Origin: JAGPHI01 sp036661035
GTDB taxonomy: Bacteria; Bacillota; Clostridia; Oscillospirales; Ruminococcaceae
Assembly (NCBI GenBank): GCA_036661035.1
Contig: JAVWZM010000013.1
Span: 1-41,926 of the forward strand
DNA length: 41,926 nucleotides
Reading direction: 5' to 3'
The notes beneath the pieces were generated by a model. The model was given only the letters and a program-made list of their open reading frames with translations, was not told the origin of the DNA and did not search any database. The first letter of the stretch is position 1. Each line of letters opens with the position of its first letter. A program made the translations under genes and the position numbers. Positions 8,407 through 16,595 of this stretch are shown one piece after another.

Positions 8407-10740
8407 TTGATTAATGTGAAAGAAGCGGAATTTAGGCTAGACACGGCAAATACCTGTTATCTTTTCAGAAAAACAAAGTTTGGACATTTAGAGCATATAT
8501 ATTATGGTGCGGCATTAACAGAATACGATTTTGCGGACGCGTTGGCGCAAAAGCGTAAAATCCAAGTGGGCAGTAATGTGCTGTACAGCGAATTAGACAG
8601 CGAATACTGCCTTGATAACCTCTGCCTTGAATGGTCGTGCAACGGGCGCGGGGATTATCGCCAAAGCCCACTTGAGGTTAAGATGCCTGACGGCAGCTTT
8701 GTAAGCGATTTTGTGTATTTTGGGCACGAAATAAAAGACGGCTGTGTGCCAATGCAAGCACTTCCAAGTGCATACGGCGAAGCGCAAACCTTGATAATAA
8801 CCATGAAAGATACTTTTCATAATGTGTTTTTAGATTTATACTATACTGTTTTTGAAAAAGCAGATGTAATAACGCGCAGAGCCGTACTGAGGAACAAGGC
8901 TAAAGTACAGATAACCATACGGCGAATGATGAGCATGCTTATAGATATACCAGATGAAAGCTTTCTTCTATACACCTTAGACGGTGGCTGGATAAAGGAG
9001 GCAAACTTACATAAACAAGCAGTGGGCTACGGCATTACGGTAAATTCTTCCACTACAGGCGCAAGCAGTAACCGCCACAACCCTGCCATTATGCTGGCAG
9101 AGCAAGACGCCACCGAGGAGCATGGAAATGCATATGCGTTCAATTTGGTTTACAGCGGCAACCATTACAGCGCGGCAGAAAAAAGCGAGCGAGAATATAC
9201 AAGGGTGATGATGGGCATTAACCCACATTGCTTTGAATGGGTGCTTGCAGATGGCGAACAGTTTGAAACGCCTGAATGTGCTATGAGCTACAGCAATTGC
9301 GGTTTAAACGGCGTAAGCCACCACATGCACACCTTCGTAAACGAAAATATCGTGCGCGGCAACTGGAAAGGCAAAGAACGTCCTGTTTTGCTAAACAACT
9401 GGGAGGCGCATTTTTTCGATTTTAACGAAAGCAAGCTTTTACAGCTTGCAAAGCAAGCGAAAGGTATCGGCGTGGAGCTTTTTGTGCTTGATGATGGCTG
9501 GTTTGGAGAGCGAAACGACGACAAAGCAGGGCTTGGCGATTATAACGTAAATACGCAAAAATTACCCCTCGGCATGAAAGCCTTTGCCGAAAAGATAAAC
9601 GGATTAGGGCTGGATTTCGGCCTATGGTTTGAGCCTGAAATGGTAAACGAAAACAGCGACTTATATCGCAAGCACCCCGAATATGCTGTAACCCTTATAG
9701 GTAAAAAGCCTGTACTTGGAAGAAACCAATTAGTATTGGATTTATGCAAAAAAGAAGTACGTGATTACATTGTAGATAGTGTTTGCTCCGTACTGGACAG
9801 TGCAAATATCAAATATGTTAAATGGGATATGAACCGCCATATTGCAGAAAGCTTTTCCTCTGCCATACAAAACCAAGGCGAATTTTATCACCGATATATA
9901 ATGGGGCTTTACGAAATATTAACGCGTATTTTCAGCCCAAGACCGCATATTTTGCTAGAGAGCTGTTCCAGCGGCGGCAACCGCTTTGACCTTGGCATGC
10001 TTTGCTTTAGCCCGCAAATATGGGCGTCTGACGACACCGATCCTATAGAGCGTCTTAAAATACAAACAGGCTTATCGTATTTTTATCCGCAATCCACCAT
10101 GGGCGCGCATGTTTCCCAAGCGCCACATCAGCAAACACTGCGAGAAACTCCCCTTGCAACCAGATTTAACGTAGCTTGCTTTGGGTGCCTTGGCTATGAG
10201 CTTGATTTAAAAGAGCTTACGCCAGAGGAGAAAAAAGATATCGCCGAGCAAATAGCGTTTTACAAGCAATATAGACGTATTTTGCAATATGGTATATTTT
10301 CGAGAGTGAAAACATATAAGCCCAACAAGGTGATGTGGCAAGTAGTGAGCGATGACGGCGAAAGCGCAATAAGCGGATTGTTCCAAACCTTGGCTACCGC
10401 AAGCGAAAGCAGCGACAAGCTTGTGGTAAAGGGCCTAAATAAAGGCAGATATACAGTGAAAACTCGCCCGCAAAAGCTTTATATAGAGCGCTTTGGCGGC
10501 CTTGTAAAGCACATTTTGCCTATCGCGCTTAACCCTGACGGTATAGTGCTGCGGGTTGCCAACAGGCACTACAGCTTAACAGACTGCGTAGAAAATTACA
10601 CCTGCTCTGCTAACGCCCTTGCGGCAGGCGTGCCACTTACAGAGCAATTTATAGGCACAGGCTATAGCGAAAACATACGCATGCTCGGAGATTTCGGTTC
10701 TAATCTTTATATTATAAAAAAAGAGAATGATGAGGAATGA
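8407..10740 (+). CDS. GH36 alpha-galactosidase
   Basis: The 777-residue enzyme has the GH36 layout: N-terminal beta-sandwich, central TIM barrel and C-terminal beta domain ending GDFGSNLYIIKKEN. The catalytic nucleophile is Asp474 in KYVKWDMNRH, and the acid/base lies in the WASDDTDPIE segment (about 541-546). Other family marks are VLDDGWFGERNDD and SCSSGGNRFD. It hydrolyses terminal alpha-linked galactose from oligosaccharides such as raffinose-type sugars or alpha-Gal-capped glycans, in the cytoplasm because no signal is present. I prefer TTG 8407 over ATG 8389: GGGAGG at 8395-8400 sits 6 nt before TTG but would lie inside the gene if ATG were used, and family members begin at this point. 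It lies 139 bp after the GH95-like gene and 3 bp before the symporter gene. Confidence 0.95.
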   Translation: MINVKEAEFRLDTANTCYLFRKTKFGHLEHIYYGAALTEYDFADALAQKRKIQVGSNVLYSELDSEYCLDNLCLEWSCNGRGDYRQSPLEVKMPDGSFVSDFVYFGHEIKDGCVPMQALPSAYGEAQTLIITMKDTFHNVFLDLYYTVFEKADVITRRAVLRNKAKVQITIRRMMSMLIDIPDESFLLYTLDGGWIKEANLHKQAVGYGITVNSSTTGASSNRHNPAIMLAEQDATEEHGNAYAFNLVYSGNHYSAAEKSEREYTRVMMGINPHCFEWVLADGEQFETPECAMSYSNCGLNGVSHHMHTFVNENIVRGNWKGKERPVLLNNWEAHFFDFNESKLLQLAKQAKGIGVELFVLDDGWFGERNDDKAGLGDYNVNTQKLPLGMKAFAEKINGLGLDFGLWFEPEMVNENSDLYRKHPEYAVTLIGKKPVLGRNQLVLDLCKKEVRDYIVDSVCSVLDSANIKYVKWDMNRHIAESFSSAIQNQGEFYHRYIMGLYEILTRIFSPRPHILLESCSSGGNRFDLGMLCFSPQIWASDDTDPIERLKIQTGLSYFYPQSTMGAHVSQAPHQQTLRETPLATRFNVACFGCLGYELDLKELTPEEKKDIAEQIAFYKQYRRILQYGIFSRVKTYKPNKVMWQVVSDDGESAISGLFQTLATASESSDKLVVKGLNKGRYTVKTRPQKLYIERFGGLVKHILPIALNPDGIVLRVANRHYSLTDCVENYTCSANALAAGVPLTEQFIGTGYSENIRMLGDFGSNLYIIKKENDEE

Positions 10741-10743
10741 AAA

Positions 10744-12111
10744 ATGAAAAGCATTGCTAAACGCAACAGAGTATTTTTTGGCCTTGGCACAATTGGCAGA
10801 GATATGCTTTATACCATGGTGAGCATGTATTTGCTGTTCTATCTTACAGATGTGTTAAACCTATCAGACACGGTAATGTGGTGGATGACAGGCGTATTTA
10901 CCGCCCTTCGCATATTTGACGCGGTAAACGACCCGATTATGGGATTTTTAGTGGATAATACACGCTCTCGCTTTGGCAAATTTAAGCCGTGGATTGTTTT
11001 GGGCGGATTTTTCGGTGGTATATTAACCGTGCTTTTGTTCCTAGACATGGGGCTAAAGGACGGCGCATACATAGTATCCTTTGTGATAATTTATCTACTT
11101 TGGGATTTGATATATGGGGCAAACGACATTGCGTACTGGTCTATGCTGCCGTCTTTAACCGTGGACCAAAAAGAACGTGAAAAAACAGGCGCGTTTGCGC
11201 GCATTTGTGCAAACGTGGGGCTATTTGCAACAGTTGTAGGCATTTTGCCTGTTACAAACGCACTTGGCGGAGATAAAAAGGCTTGGCTAATGGTTGCAAT
11301 TGGCATCGTGCTTATAACTTGGGCTTTTTTGTGCTTTACTGTTTTTGGTGTAAAAGAAAACAAAGGCTTGCATGTAAAGCAAGAAAATACATCTTTAAAA
11401 GAAATGTTTGGTGTGCTGTTTAAAAACGACCAGCTTTTATACGTGGCAATTTCTATGGCATTATTTATGATTGGATATTGCACCACAACGTCCTTTGGCA
11501 CATATTTTTTCAAATACGCTTTCAAAAACGAAGGTATGTATTCCGTGTTTGCCGCAATACTTGGCATCTCGCAGCTTGCGGCGCTGATAATCTTCCCTGT
11601 TTTCTCAAACAAATTCAGCCGCAAGCAGCTATATAGATTTGCCACAATTTTAGTGGTTATCGGATATGTAATTTTCTTTTTCTCCCCTATGAACATGATA
11701 CCTATAGGTCTTGCAGGTATATTAATATTTGTGGGGCAGGCGTTTATCCAGCTGCTAATGCTTATGTTTTTAACCGATACTGTGGAATATGGCCAGTGGA
11801 AGCTTGGCAACCGCAACGAAAGCATTACCTTCTCTGTGCAGCCATTTATCAACAAAATAGGTGGCGCAATAGCAAGCGGCTTGGTTTCGGCTACTGTGAT
11901 TATTTCCGGGATAAACTCCGCCGCAACTCCTGCCGACGTGACAGACGAAGGGCTTTTAATGATGAAAATGGTCATGATGATTTTGCCGCTTATTGCCATT
12001 TTGGTAAGCTATGTAATATATCATACTAAGTTTAAAATCGACAAAGAAATGTTTGATAAAATAATTGTGGATTTAGAAGAACGCGGCGATATCGGCAAGG
12101 AACAGGTGTAA
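10744..12111 (+). CDS. GPH-family (MelB-like) sugar:cation symporter
   Basis: The 455-residue protein has about 12 hydrophobic segments and the glycoside-pentoside-hexuronide transporter features: RIFDAVNDPIMGFLVDNTRS in the first third, SRFGKFKPWI, and DQKEREKTGAFAR in the central loop. Members such as MelB take up melibiose and other alpha- or beta-galactosides with Na+ or H+. Translational coupling is likely, since only 3 bp separate it from the alpha-galactosidase gene and GAGGAATG lies at the end of that gene. The simplest reading is that it imports the alpha-galactoside cleaved by its neighbour, giving this locus two uptake routes (ABC and secondary). Confidence 0.93.
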   Translation: MKSIAKRNRVFFGLGTIGRDMLYTMVSMYLLFYLTDVLNLSDTVMWWMTGVFTALRIFDAVNDPIMGFLVDNTRSRFGKFKPWIVLGGFFGGILTVLLFLDMGLKDGAYIVSFVIIYLLWDLIYGANDIAYWSMLPSLTVDQKEREKTGAFARICANVGLFATVVGILPVTNALGGDKKAWLMVAIGIVLITWAFLCFTVFGVKENKGLHVKQENTSLKEMFGVLFKNDQLLYVAISMALFMIGYCTTTSFGTYFFKYAFKNEGMYSVFAAILGISQLAALIIFPVFSNKFSRKQLYRFATILVVIGYVIFFFSPMNMIPIGLAGILIFVGQAFIQLLMLMFLTDTVEYGQWKLGNRNESITFSVQPFINKIGGAIASGLVSATVIISGINSAATPADVTDEGLLMMKMVMMILPLIAILVSYVIYHTKFKIDKEMFDKIIVDLEERGDIGKEQV

Positions 12112-12115
12112 AGCT

Positions 12116-13987
12116 ATGCTAACTGAAAATAACCGCATAAAAGACGTATTTGCAAACCCTGTAGGCAAGGATATTATCAAAAAAATATTACTGCAAATGG
12201 GCTATAGCGAAGCACTGATTACTAACCCCATTGCTAGTAATATAAAGCTTAAAACGCTGCCTAAGCTATTAAAAAAGCAGATTGACGACAATTTTGTAAC
12301 AACGCTGCTTAACCTTTTAAACAGCGAAAAAGACACTCCCCTTACAGACAATTGCCCTGCCGCGAAAGCATGGTGGAAGGAAGCTGTGTTTTATCAGATT
12401 TATCCACGCAGCTTTTGCGATGGCAATGGCGACGGAATAGGCGATATACAGGGCATTATTGAAAAGCTGGATTATATAAAGCAGCTTGGCATAGACGCTA
12501 TTTGGCTTTCGCCCATTTATGATTCGCCAAACGATGATAACGGATATGATATACGCGATTACAAGAAAATAATGGCAGAGTTTGGCACTATGGAGGATTT
12601 TGACGCACTGCTTGCCGAAATACATGCTCGCGGCATGCGGCTGATAATGGATTTGGTGGTAAACCACACCTCGGACGAACACGAATGGTTTCAAAAAGCA
12701 ATTCATGAGCCTAATTCCAAATATGCCAATTATTATATTTTTAGAGATAAGCCGAATAACTGGAGTTCGTTTTTCAGCGGTAGCGCGTGGAAATATATAA
12801 AAGAAAACGGCAAATATGCCTTGCATTTATTTTCGCCAAAGCAAATGGATTTAAACTGGGAAAGCGAAGATTTGCGCCATGAAATTGAAAGCATGGTTCA
12901 GTGGTGGCTGCAAAAAGGCGTGGACGGCTTTCGCATGGACGTGATAAATTACATTTCAAAGGCTGATAATCTGCCAAACGGCAACGAATGTATCGGTGCT
13001 TTAATGGGATATAAAGGCGTGGAACATTATTTTTACGGGCCACGGCTGCACGAATATTTAAAAGAGCTTAAAGAAAAAGCTTTCGCCCCATACAATGCCT
13101 TTTCAGTAGGCGAAACACCCGGAACTGGTATGGAAATGAGCAAATTATTAACTGCGGATTACCGCGAAGAGCTAGACATGGTTTTCTCCTTTGACCATTT
13201 AGAAACCCCCGGCCATGCGCGTTTTGACGATTATTTATATGACCTCAATTATTTTAAAGCTAATATCATTGACTGGACAGAGCATTATACAAACCACTGC
13301 CAATTGTCTTTGTTTTACGAAAATCACGATAACCCACGCATGATATCGAAGGTGAACCCAAATGCGCAATTTCGCGATGTTTTAGGCAAATTATTAGCAA
13401 CCATGCAGCTTACACTGCGCGGTACGCCCTTTATTTACCAAGGGCAAGAGCTTGCCATGGTAAACCAAAATTTTACCTCCATTAATGACTTGCGCGACGT
13501 GGAATCACTTAATTTGTATAAAGATTTGTGCAAAACCATGAGTGAAAAAGACGCTTTTGCAAAGCTTTTAGCAGGCACAAGGGATCATGCACGAACGCCC
13601 ATGCAGTGGAGCAATAGCGAAAACGCAGGGTTTTCAAGGGCTACACCGTGGATTGTGCTTGACGATGATTATAAAACCTACAATGTGCAAAGTATGCAAA
13701 GCGATGATGCATCTGTTTTATGCTTTTATCAAAAATTGATTGCTTTTAGAAAAGAACATGCTGTTTTGCAATATGGCGAAATCGCTTTTGCTCATAAAAA
13801 GGCGAAAGATTTGTTCACCTATACGCGCAAAAACGAATGTGAAACGCTGTATATTGAGTGCAATTTAAGCGACAAGAACTTAAAACGGCGAAAAACTCCA
13901 AATGGCGGAAGATTGTTTTCAAACTATGGCGAGATATCCTGCGAGATATTGCGCCCGTATGAAGCAAATATATGGAAAATTAAATAG
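12116..13987 (+). CDS. GH13 alpha-glucosidase (oligo-1,6-glucosidase-like) with extra N-terminal helical domain
   Basis: The 623-residue enzyme has a GH13 barrel from about residue 85 (AWWKEAVFYQIYPRSFCDGN). Region I is DLVVNHTSDEHEWF, the nucleophile is Asp275 in VDGFRMDVIN, the acid is Glu333 in VGETPG, and the transition-state stabiliser is Asp405 in YENHDNPR. The segment HARTPMQWSNSENAGFS is typical of alpha-glucosidase/oligo-1,6-glucosidase subfamilies (GH13_31-like). Residues 1-85 are extra: a mostly helical domain beginning NRIKDVFANPVGKDIIKKIL. It resembles, from memory, a small accessory domain seen in some Clostridia glycosidases; its role is unknown to me. The gene starts 4 bp after the symporter and ends the operon before a strong hairpin. 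It would release glucose left from raffinose- or isomaltose-type sugars. Confidence 0.92.
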   Translation: MLTENNRIKDVFANPVGKDIIKKILLQMGYSEALITNPIASNIKLKTLPKLLKKQIDDNFVTTLLNLLNSEKDTPLTDNCPAAKAWWKEAVFYQIYPRSFCDGNGDGIGDIQGIIEKLDYIKQLGIDAIWLSPIYDSPNDDNGYDIRDYKKIMAEFGTMEDFDALLAEIHARGMRLIMDLVVNHTSDEHEWFQKAIHEPNSKYANYYIFRDKPNNWSSFFSGSAWKYIKENGKYALHLFSPKQMDLNWESEDLRHEIESMVQWWLQKGVDGFRMDVINYISKADNLPNGNECIGALMGYKGVEHYFYGPRLHEYLKELKEKAFAPYNAFSVGETPGTGMEMSKLLTADYREELDMVFSFDHLETPGHARFDDYLYDLNYFKANIIDWTEHYTNHCQLSLFYENHDNPRMISKVNPNAQFRDVLGKLLATMQLTLRGTPFIYQGQELAMVNQNFTSINDLRDVESLNLYKDLCKTMSEKDAFAKLLAGTRDHARTPMQWSNSENAGFSRATPWIVLDDDYKTYNVQSMQSDDASVLCFYQKLIAFRKEHAVLQYGEIAFAHKKAKDLFTYTRKNECETLYIECNLSDKNLKRRKTPNGGRLFSNYGEISCEILRPYEANIWKIK

Positions 13988-13990
13988 CAA

Positions 13991-14037
13991 GCATTGTCAA
14001 CCACTATATTATTTGTGGTTGACAATGCCTTTTTTTT
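13991..14037 (+). terminator. Rho-independent terminator of the glycosidase operon (shared with BirA operator)
   Basis: A perfect 14-bp inverted repeat (GCATTGTCAACCAC 13991-14004, GTGGTTGACAATGC 14015-14028) with a 10-nt loop is followed by CTTTTTTTT (14029-14037). It lies 3 bp after the GH13 stop codon. The same bases carry the BirA operator and the -35 box of the biotin operon. Confidence 0.85.
13994..14025. promoter_or_regulatory. BirA operator (bio box)
   Basis: TTGTCAACC, 14 nt, GGTTGACAA matches the published BirA site pattern of TTGTNAACC half-sites separated by 14-16 nt. It sits directly upstream of birA and overlaps the -35 box at 14019-14024. Biotinyl-AMP-bound BirA would therefore block transcription of birA-bioYBDA when biotin is plentiful. 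Confidence 0.88.
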
Positions 14038-14047
14038 GCAGTATTAT
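14019..14047 (+). promoter_or_regulatory. Promoter of the birA-bio operon
   Basis: A consensus -35 TTGACA (14019-14024), a 17-nt spacer made largely of the terminator T-run, and TATTAT (14042-14047) predict a start near 14054. That leaves only about 7 nt of leader before the GTG of birA. Confidence 0.8.
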
Positions 14048-14060
14048 TTTATAGCTAGGG

Positions 14061-15044
14061 GTGATTAAAATAACAACTAAAGAAAAGCTACTTACATTTC
14101 TAAGTCTTAAACAAGGCGAATATTTTTCGGGCGAGGATATTGCAAACGAACTTTGCATTTCAAGAACTGCCATTTGGAAAGCCGTGAAATCGCTGCAAGG
14201 CGAAGGCTATGTCATAAACGCAGTTACCAATAAAGGGTATTGCCTTTCCCCTGAAAATGATGTTTTATCGGCAATTACAATAAAAAATCTGCTTAATGCC
14301 GAAAGCCAAAGCGCAGAAATTATCGTTTTACCCACGGTAACATCTACAAACGCTTATGTGCGTGAAAAGGCCGTAATGGGCGCCGCAGAAGGATATACCG
14401 CTGTGGCAAACGAGCAAACTCTTGGTCGCGGACGGTTTAAGCGCAGCTTTTATTCGCCGAAAAACACAGGGCTATATATGAGCAGCTTGCTGCGCCCACA
14501 AAATTATTCGCCTTTGCAAGCTGTTAATATCACTACCATGGCGGCAGTGGCAATGTGCGAAGCTATTGATACTGTGTTTCACGTAAAAGCGCAAATTAAA
14601 TGGGTAAACGACATATTTATAGATAATAAAAAGGTGTGCGGCATTTTAACCGAGGCGGCATTTGGCATGGAAAGCGGCATGCTTGAATACGTGGTGCTTG
14701 GCGTTGGAGCAAATGTTTATCTGCCAAATGAGGGCTTTACAAAAGACCTTTGCGGCATTGCAGGCAATATTTTAAGCACAAAGCAAAGCGACGGGCGAAA
14801 CAGATTGGCGGCGGAGTTTCTAAACAGGCTGATATTTTATTACAGCAATATGGACACTGCTCTTTATACTGAAAAATATCGTAGCCTTAGCCTTGTTATG
14901 GGAAAGCAAGTTTCGGTTTTATCTAAAAACACATCTAAAAGCGCAATTGTAACGGATATTGATGACGCTTGCAGGCTGTGTGTGAAATACGAGGACGGCA
15001 CAGAAGAAAGCCTGTCCTCAGGGGAAATTAGCATTAAACTTTAA
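14061..15044 (+). CDS. birA: Bifunctional biotin-[acetyl-CoA-carboxylase] ligase / biotin operon repressor
   Basis: The 327-residue protein has an N-terminal winged helix-turn-helix (about 18-60: YFSGEDIANELCISRTAIWK) that binds DNA. The catalytic ligase domain shows the biotinyl-AMP loop GRGRFKRSFYSP near 120 and KWVNDIFIDNKKVCGIL near 175, where most homologues have KWPND. A small C-terminal SH3-like domain ends the protein. It makes biotinyl-5'-AMP and attaches biotin to carboxylase subunits. Having the HTH, it can also repress from the operator just upstream. The start is open: GTG 14061 is used here, but AGGGGTGAT covers it and looks like a Shine-Dalgarno sequence for a rare start a few codons later, or for a nearly leaderless message. 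Confidence 0.93.
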   Translation: MIKITTKEKLLTFLSLKQGEYFSGEDIANELCISRTAIWKAVKSLQGEGYVINAVTNKGYCLSPENDVLSAITIKNLLNAESQSAEIIVLPTVTSTNAYVREKAVMGAAEGYTAVANEQTLGRGRFKRSFYSPKNTGLYMSSLLRPQNYSPLQAVNITTMAAVAMCEAIDTVFHVKAQIKWVNDIFIDNKKVCGILTEAAFGMESGMLEYVVLGVGANVYLPNEGFTKDLCGIAGNILSTKQSDGRNRLAAEFLNRLIFYYSNMDTALYTEKYRSLSLVMGKQVSVLSKNTSKSAIVTDIDDACRLCVKYEDGTEESLSSGEISIKL

Positions 15045-15060
15045 TCGGAGAATTATTTTT

Positions 15061-15624
15061 ATGACGAAAATCAGAACTAAAGATTTAATTTTGTGTGCGC
15101 TTTTCACTGCATTAATTGCCGTTGGCGCATTTATACGTATTCCCATACCCGTAGTGCCATTTACCTTGCAATTTCTTTTCACCATGTTGGCAGGGCTTTT
15201 GCTTGGTGGAAAGCTGGGCTTTGCAAGCGTTGCCGCCTATATTTTCATGGGGCTTTTGGGGCTGCCTGTGTTTGCGGAGGGGGGCGGCATTGGGTATTTG
15301 TTTAACCCAAGCTTTGGCTATATTCTCGGCTTTGCCGCCGCGGCATATGTTACGGGCATCATTGCAAACAAACACAAACGCGCCACTTATAAACAGCTTT
15401 TAATTGCAAATTTTACAGGCCTTGCTATCGTTTATATTTTCGGAATGGCCTATTATTATTTAATCAGCAATTTCTATTTAGGCTCGCCTATAGGGCTTTG
15501 GCCACTGGTTTTATATTGTTTTATACTTGCTGTTCCCGGTGATATTGCGCTTTGCATTTTAAGCGCAGTGCTTGCCAAAAGAATTATTTCTGTTTTGCAC
15601 AGAAAGGAAATATCTGTATCATGA
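15061..15624 (+). CDS. bioY: Biotin transporter substrate-binding component BioY (ECF S component)
   Basis: The 187-residue protein is very hydrophobic, with about six membrane segments, and shows BioY marks: FIRIPIPVVPFTLQFLFTMLAG and the Gly-rich GLLGLPVFAEGGGIGYLFNP. It captures biotin in the membrane for energy-coupling-factor import; the EcfA/EcfT parts are not in the window and are normally shared. It starts 16 bp after birA behind CGGAG, and its stop overlaps the bioB start (ATGA at 15621-15624), so the two are translationally coupled. Its place behind the BirA operator means uptake and synthesis are shut down together. Confidence 0.95.
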   Translation: MTKIRTKDLILCALFTALIAVGAFIRIPIPVVPFTLQFLFTMLAGLLLGGKLGFASVAAYIFMGLLGLPVFAEGGGIGYLFNPSFGYILGFAAAAYVTGIIANKHKRATYKQLLIANFTGLAIVYIFGMAYYYLISNFYLGSPIGLWPLVLYCFILAVPGDIALCILSAVLAKRIISVLHRKEISVS

Positions 15625-16595
15625 CATTTACTGAGGAAATTAAAAATCGCGTTTTAAGCGGCGAAGAAATTAGCGCAGAAACCGCACTTGCACTATATAA
15701 TGAGCCTCTTGAGGAGCTATGCTCCATGGCAAACGAAATACGAAAGCATTTTTGCGCCAACGCTTTCGACATTTGCACAATAATCAATGGCAAAAGTGGA
15801 AAATGCTCTGAAAATTGCAAGTTTTGCGCCCAGTCCTCGCGGCATCACACATCCGCCATGGAATATCCTCTACTTAGCGCAAAGGAAATCACCGAACATG
15901 CAAAGCACAATTATGCGCAAGGCGTATTACGGTATTCTATAGTTACCTCGGGCAAGGCTTTGTCGGACAAGGAAGTGGACAAGGCATGCGCCGCAATTAA
16001 GCAAATTCGAGAGGAAGTGGGTATTTCTGTTTGTGTTTCCTTCGGCCTTCTAAACGAACTGCAATATAGCAAGATAAAGGTGGCAGGCGCAACACGCGTG
16101 CATAATAACCTTGAAACTTCAAGGCGCAATTTCCCTAATATTTGCACCACCCACACCTACGACGATAAAATAAACGCCATAAAGGCGGCGCAAAGTGCAG
16201 GGCTTACCGTGTGCAGCGGCGGCATAATGGGGCTGCCTAAAGAAACGCCACAGGATCGAATAGACATGGCTATCACCATTAGAAGCCTTGGTATTAAAAG
16301 CGTGCCTGTAAATATTTTAAGCCCTATAAAAGGCACGCCATTTGAAAAATCCACTACGCTTACCGCAGAAGAAATACAGCGAATCGTCGCTGTTTATCGC
16401 TTTATTTTGCCAGATGCATCAATACGCCTTGCAGGCGGCAGAGGGCTTTTGGAAGATAAAGGCGAGGCTTGCTTTACTTCGGGCGCAAACGCCGCTATTT
16501 CGGGCGATATGCTTACCACCTCGGGCATTACGATGGAAACGGACATGAAACTTATAAAAAAATTAGGGTTTGAGGCGAAAATTTGCAATGAGTAA
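15621..16595 (+). CDS. bioB: Biotin synthase (radical SAM)
   Basis: The 324-residue enzyme inserts sulfur into dethiobiotin to make biotin. The radical-SAM cluster cysteines are Cys62, Cys66 and Cys69 in CSENCKFCAQS. Other family segments are SGGIMGLPKETPQDR, LSPIKGTPFE and RLAGGRG (Arg of the [2Fe-2S] site). I place the start at ATG 15621, which overlaps the bioY stop as ATGA, with AGAAAGGAAA upstream. A longer in-frame extension back to 15552 lies inside bioY and is not needed. It overlaps bioD by 8 bp. Confidence 0.96.
   Translation: MTFTEEIKNRVLSGEEISAETALALYNEPLEELCSMANEIRKHFCANAFDICTIINGKSGKCSENCKFCAQSSRHHTSAMEYPLLSAKEITEHAKHNYAQGVLRYSIVTSGKALSDKEVDKACAAIKQIREEVGISVCVSFGLLNELQYSKIKVAGATRVHNNLETSRRNFPNICTTHTYDDKINAIKAAQSAGLTVCSGGIMGLPKETPQDRIDMAITIRSLGIKSVPVNILSPIKGTPFEKSTTLTAEEIQRIVAVYRFILPDASIRLAGGRGLLEDKGEACFTSGANAAISGDMLTTSGITMETDMKLIKKLGFEAKICNE

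Noticed and set aside
11091..11999. 302-residue open frame on the minus strand
   Set aside because: It lies wholly inside the well-supported sugar symporter gene on the other strand, has no ribosome binding site or domain, and its low-complexity composition mirrors the symporter codons.
16570..16587. Longer bioD starting at TTG 16570
   Set aside because: It would add six residues before the conserved MSKNIFITGTGTDIGKT start and extends the overlap with bioB; ATG 16588 fits the family better.
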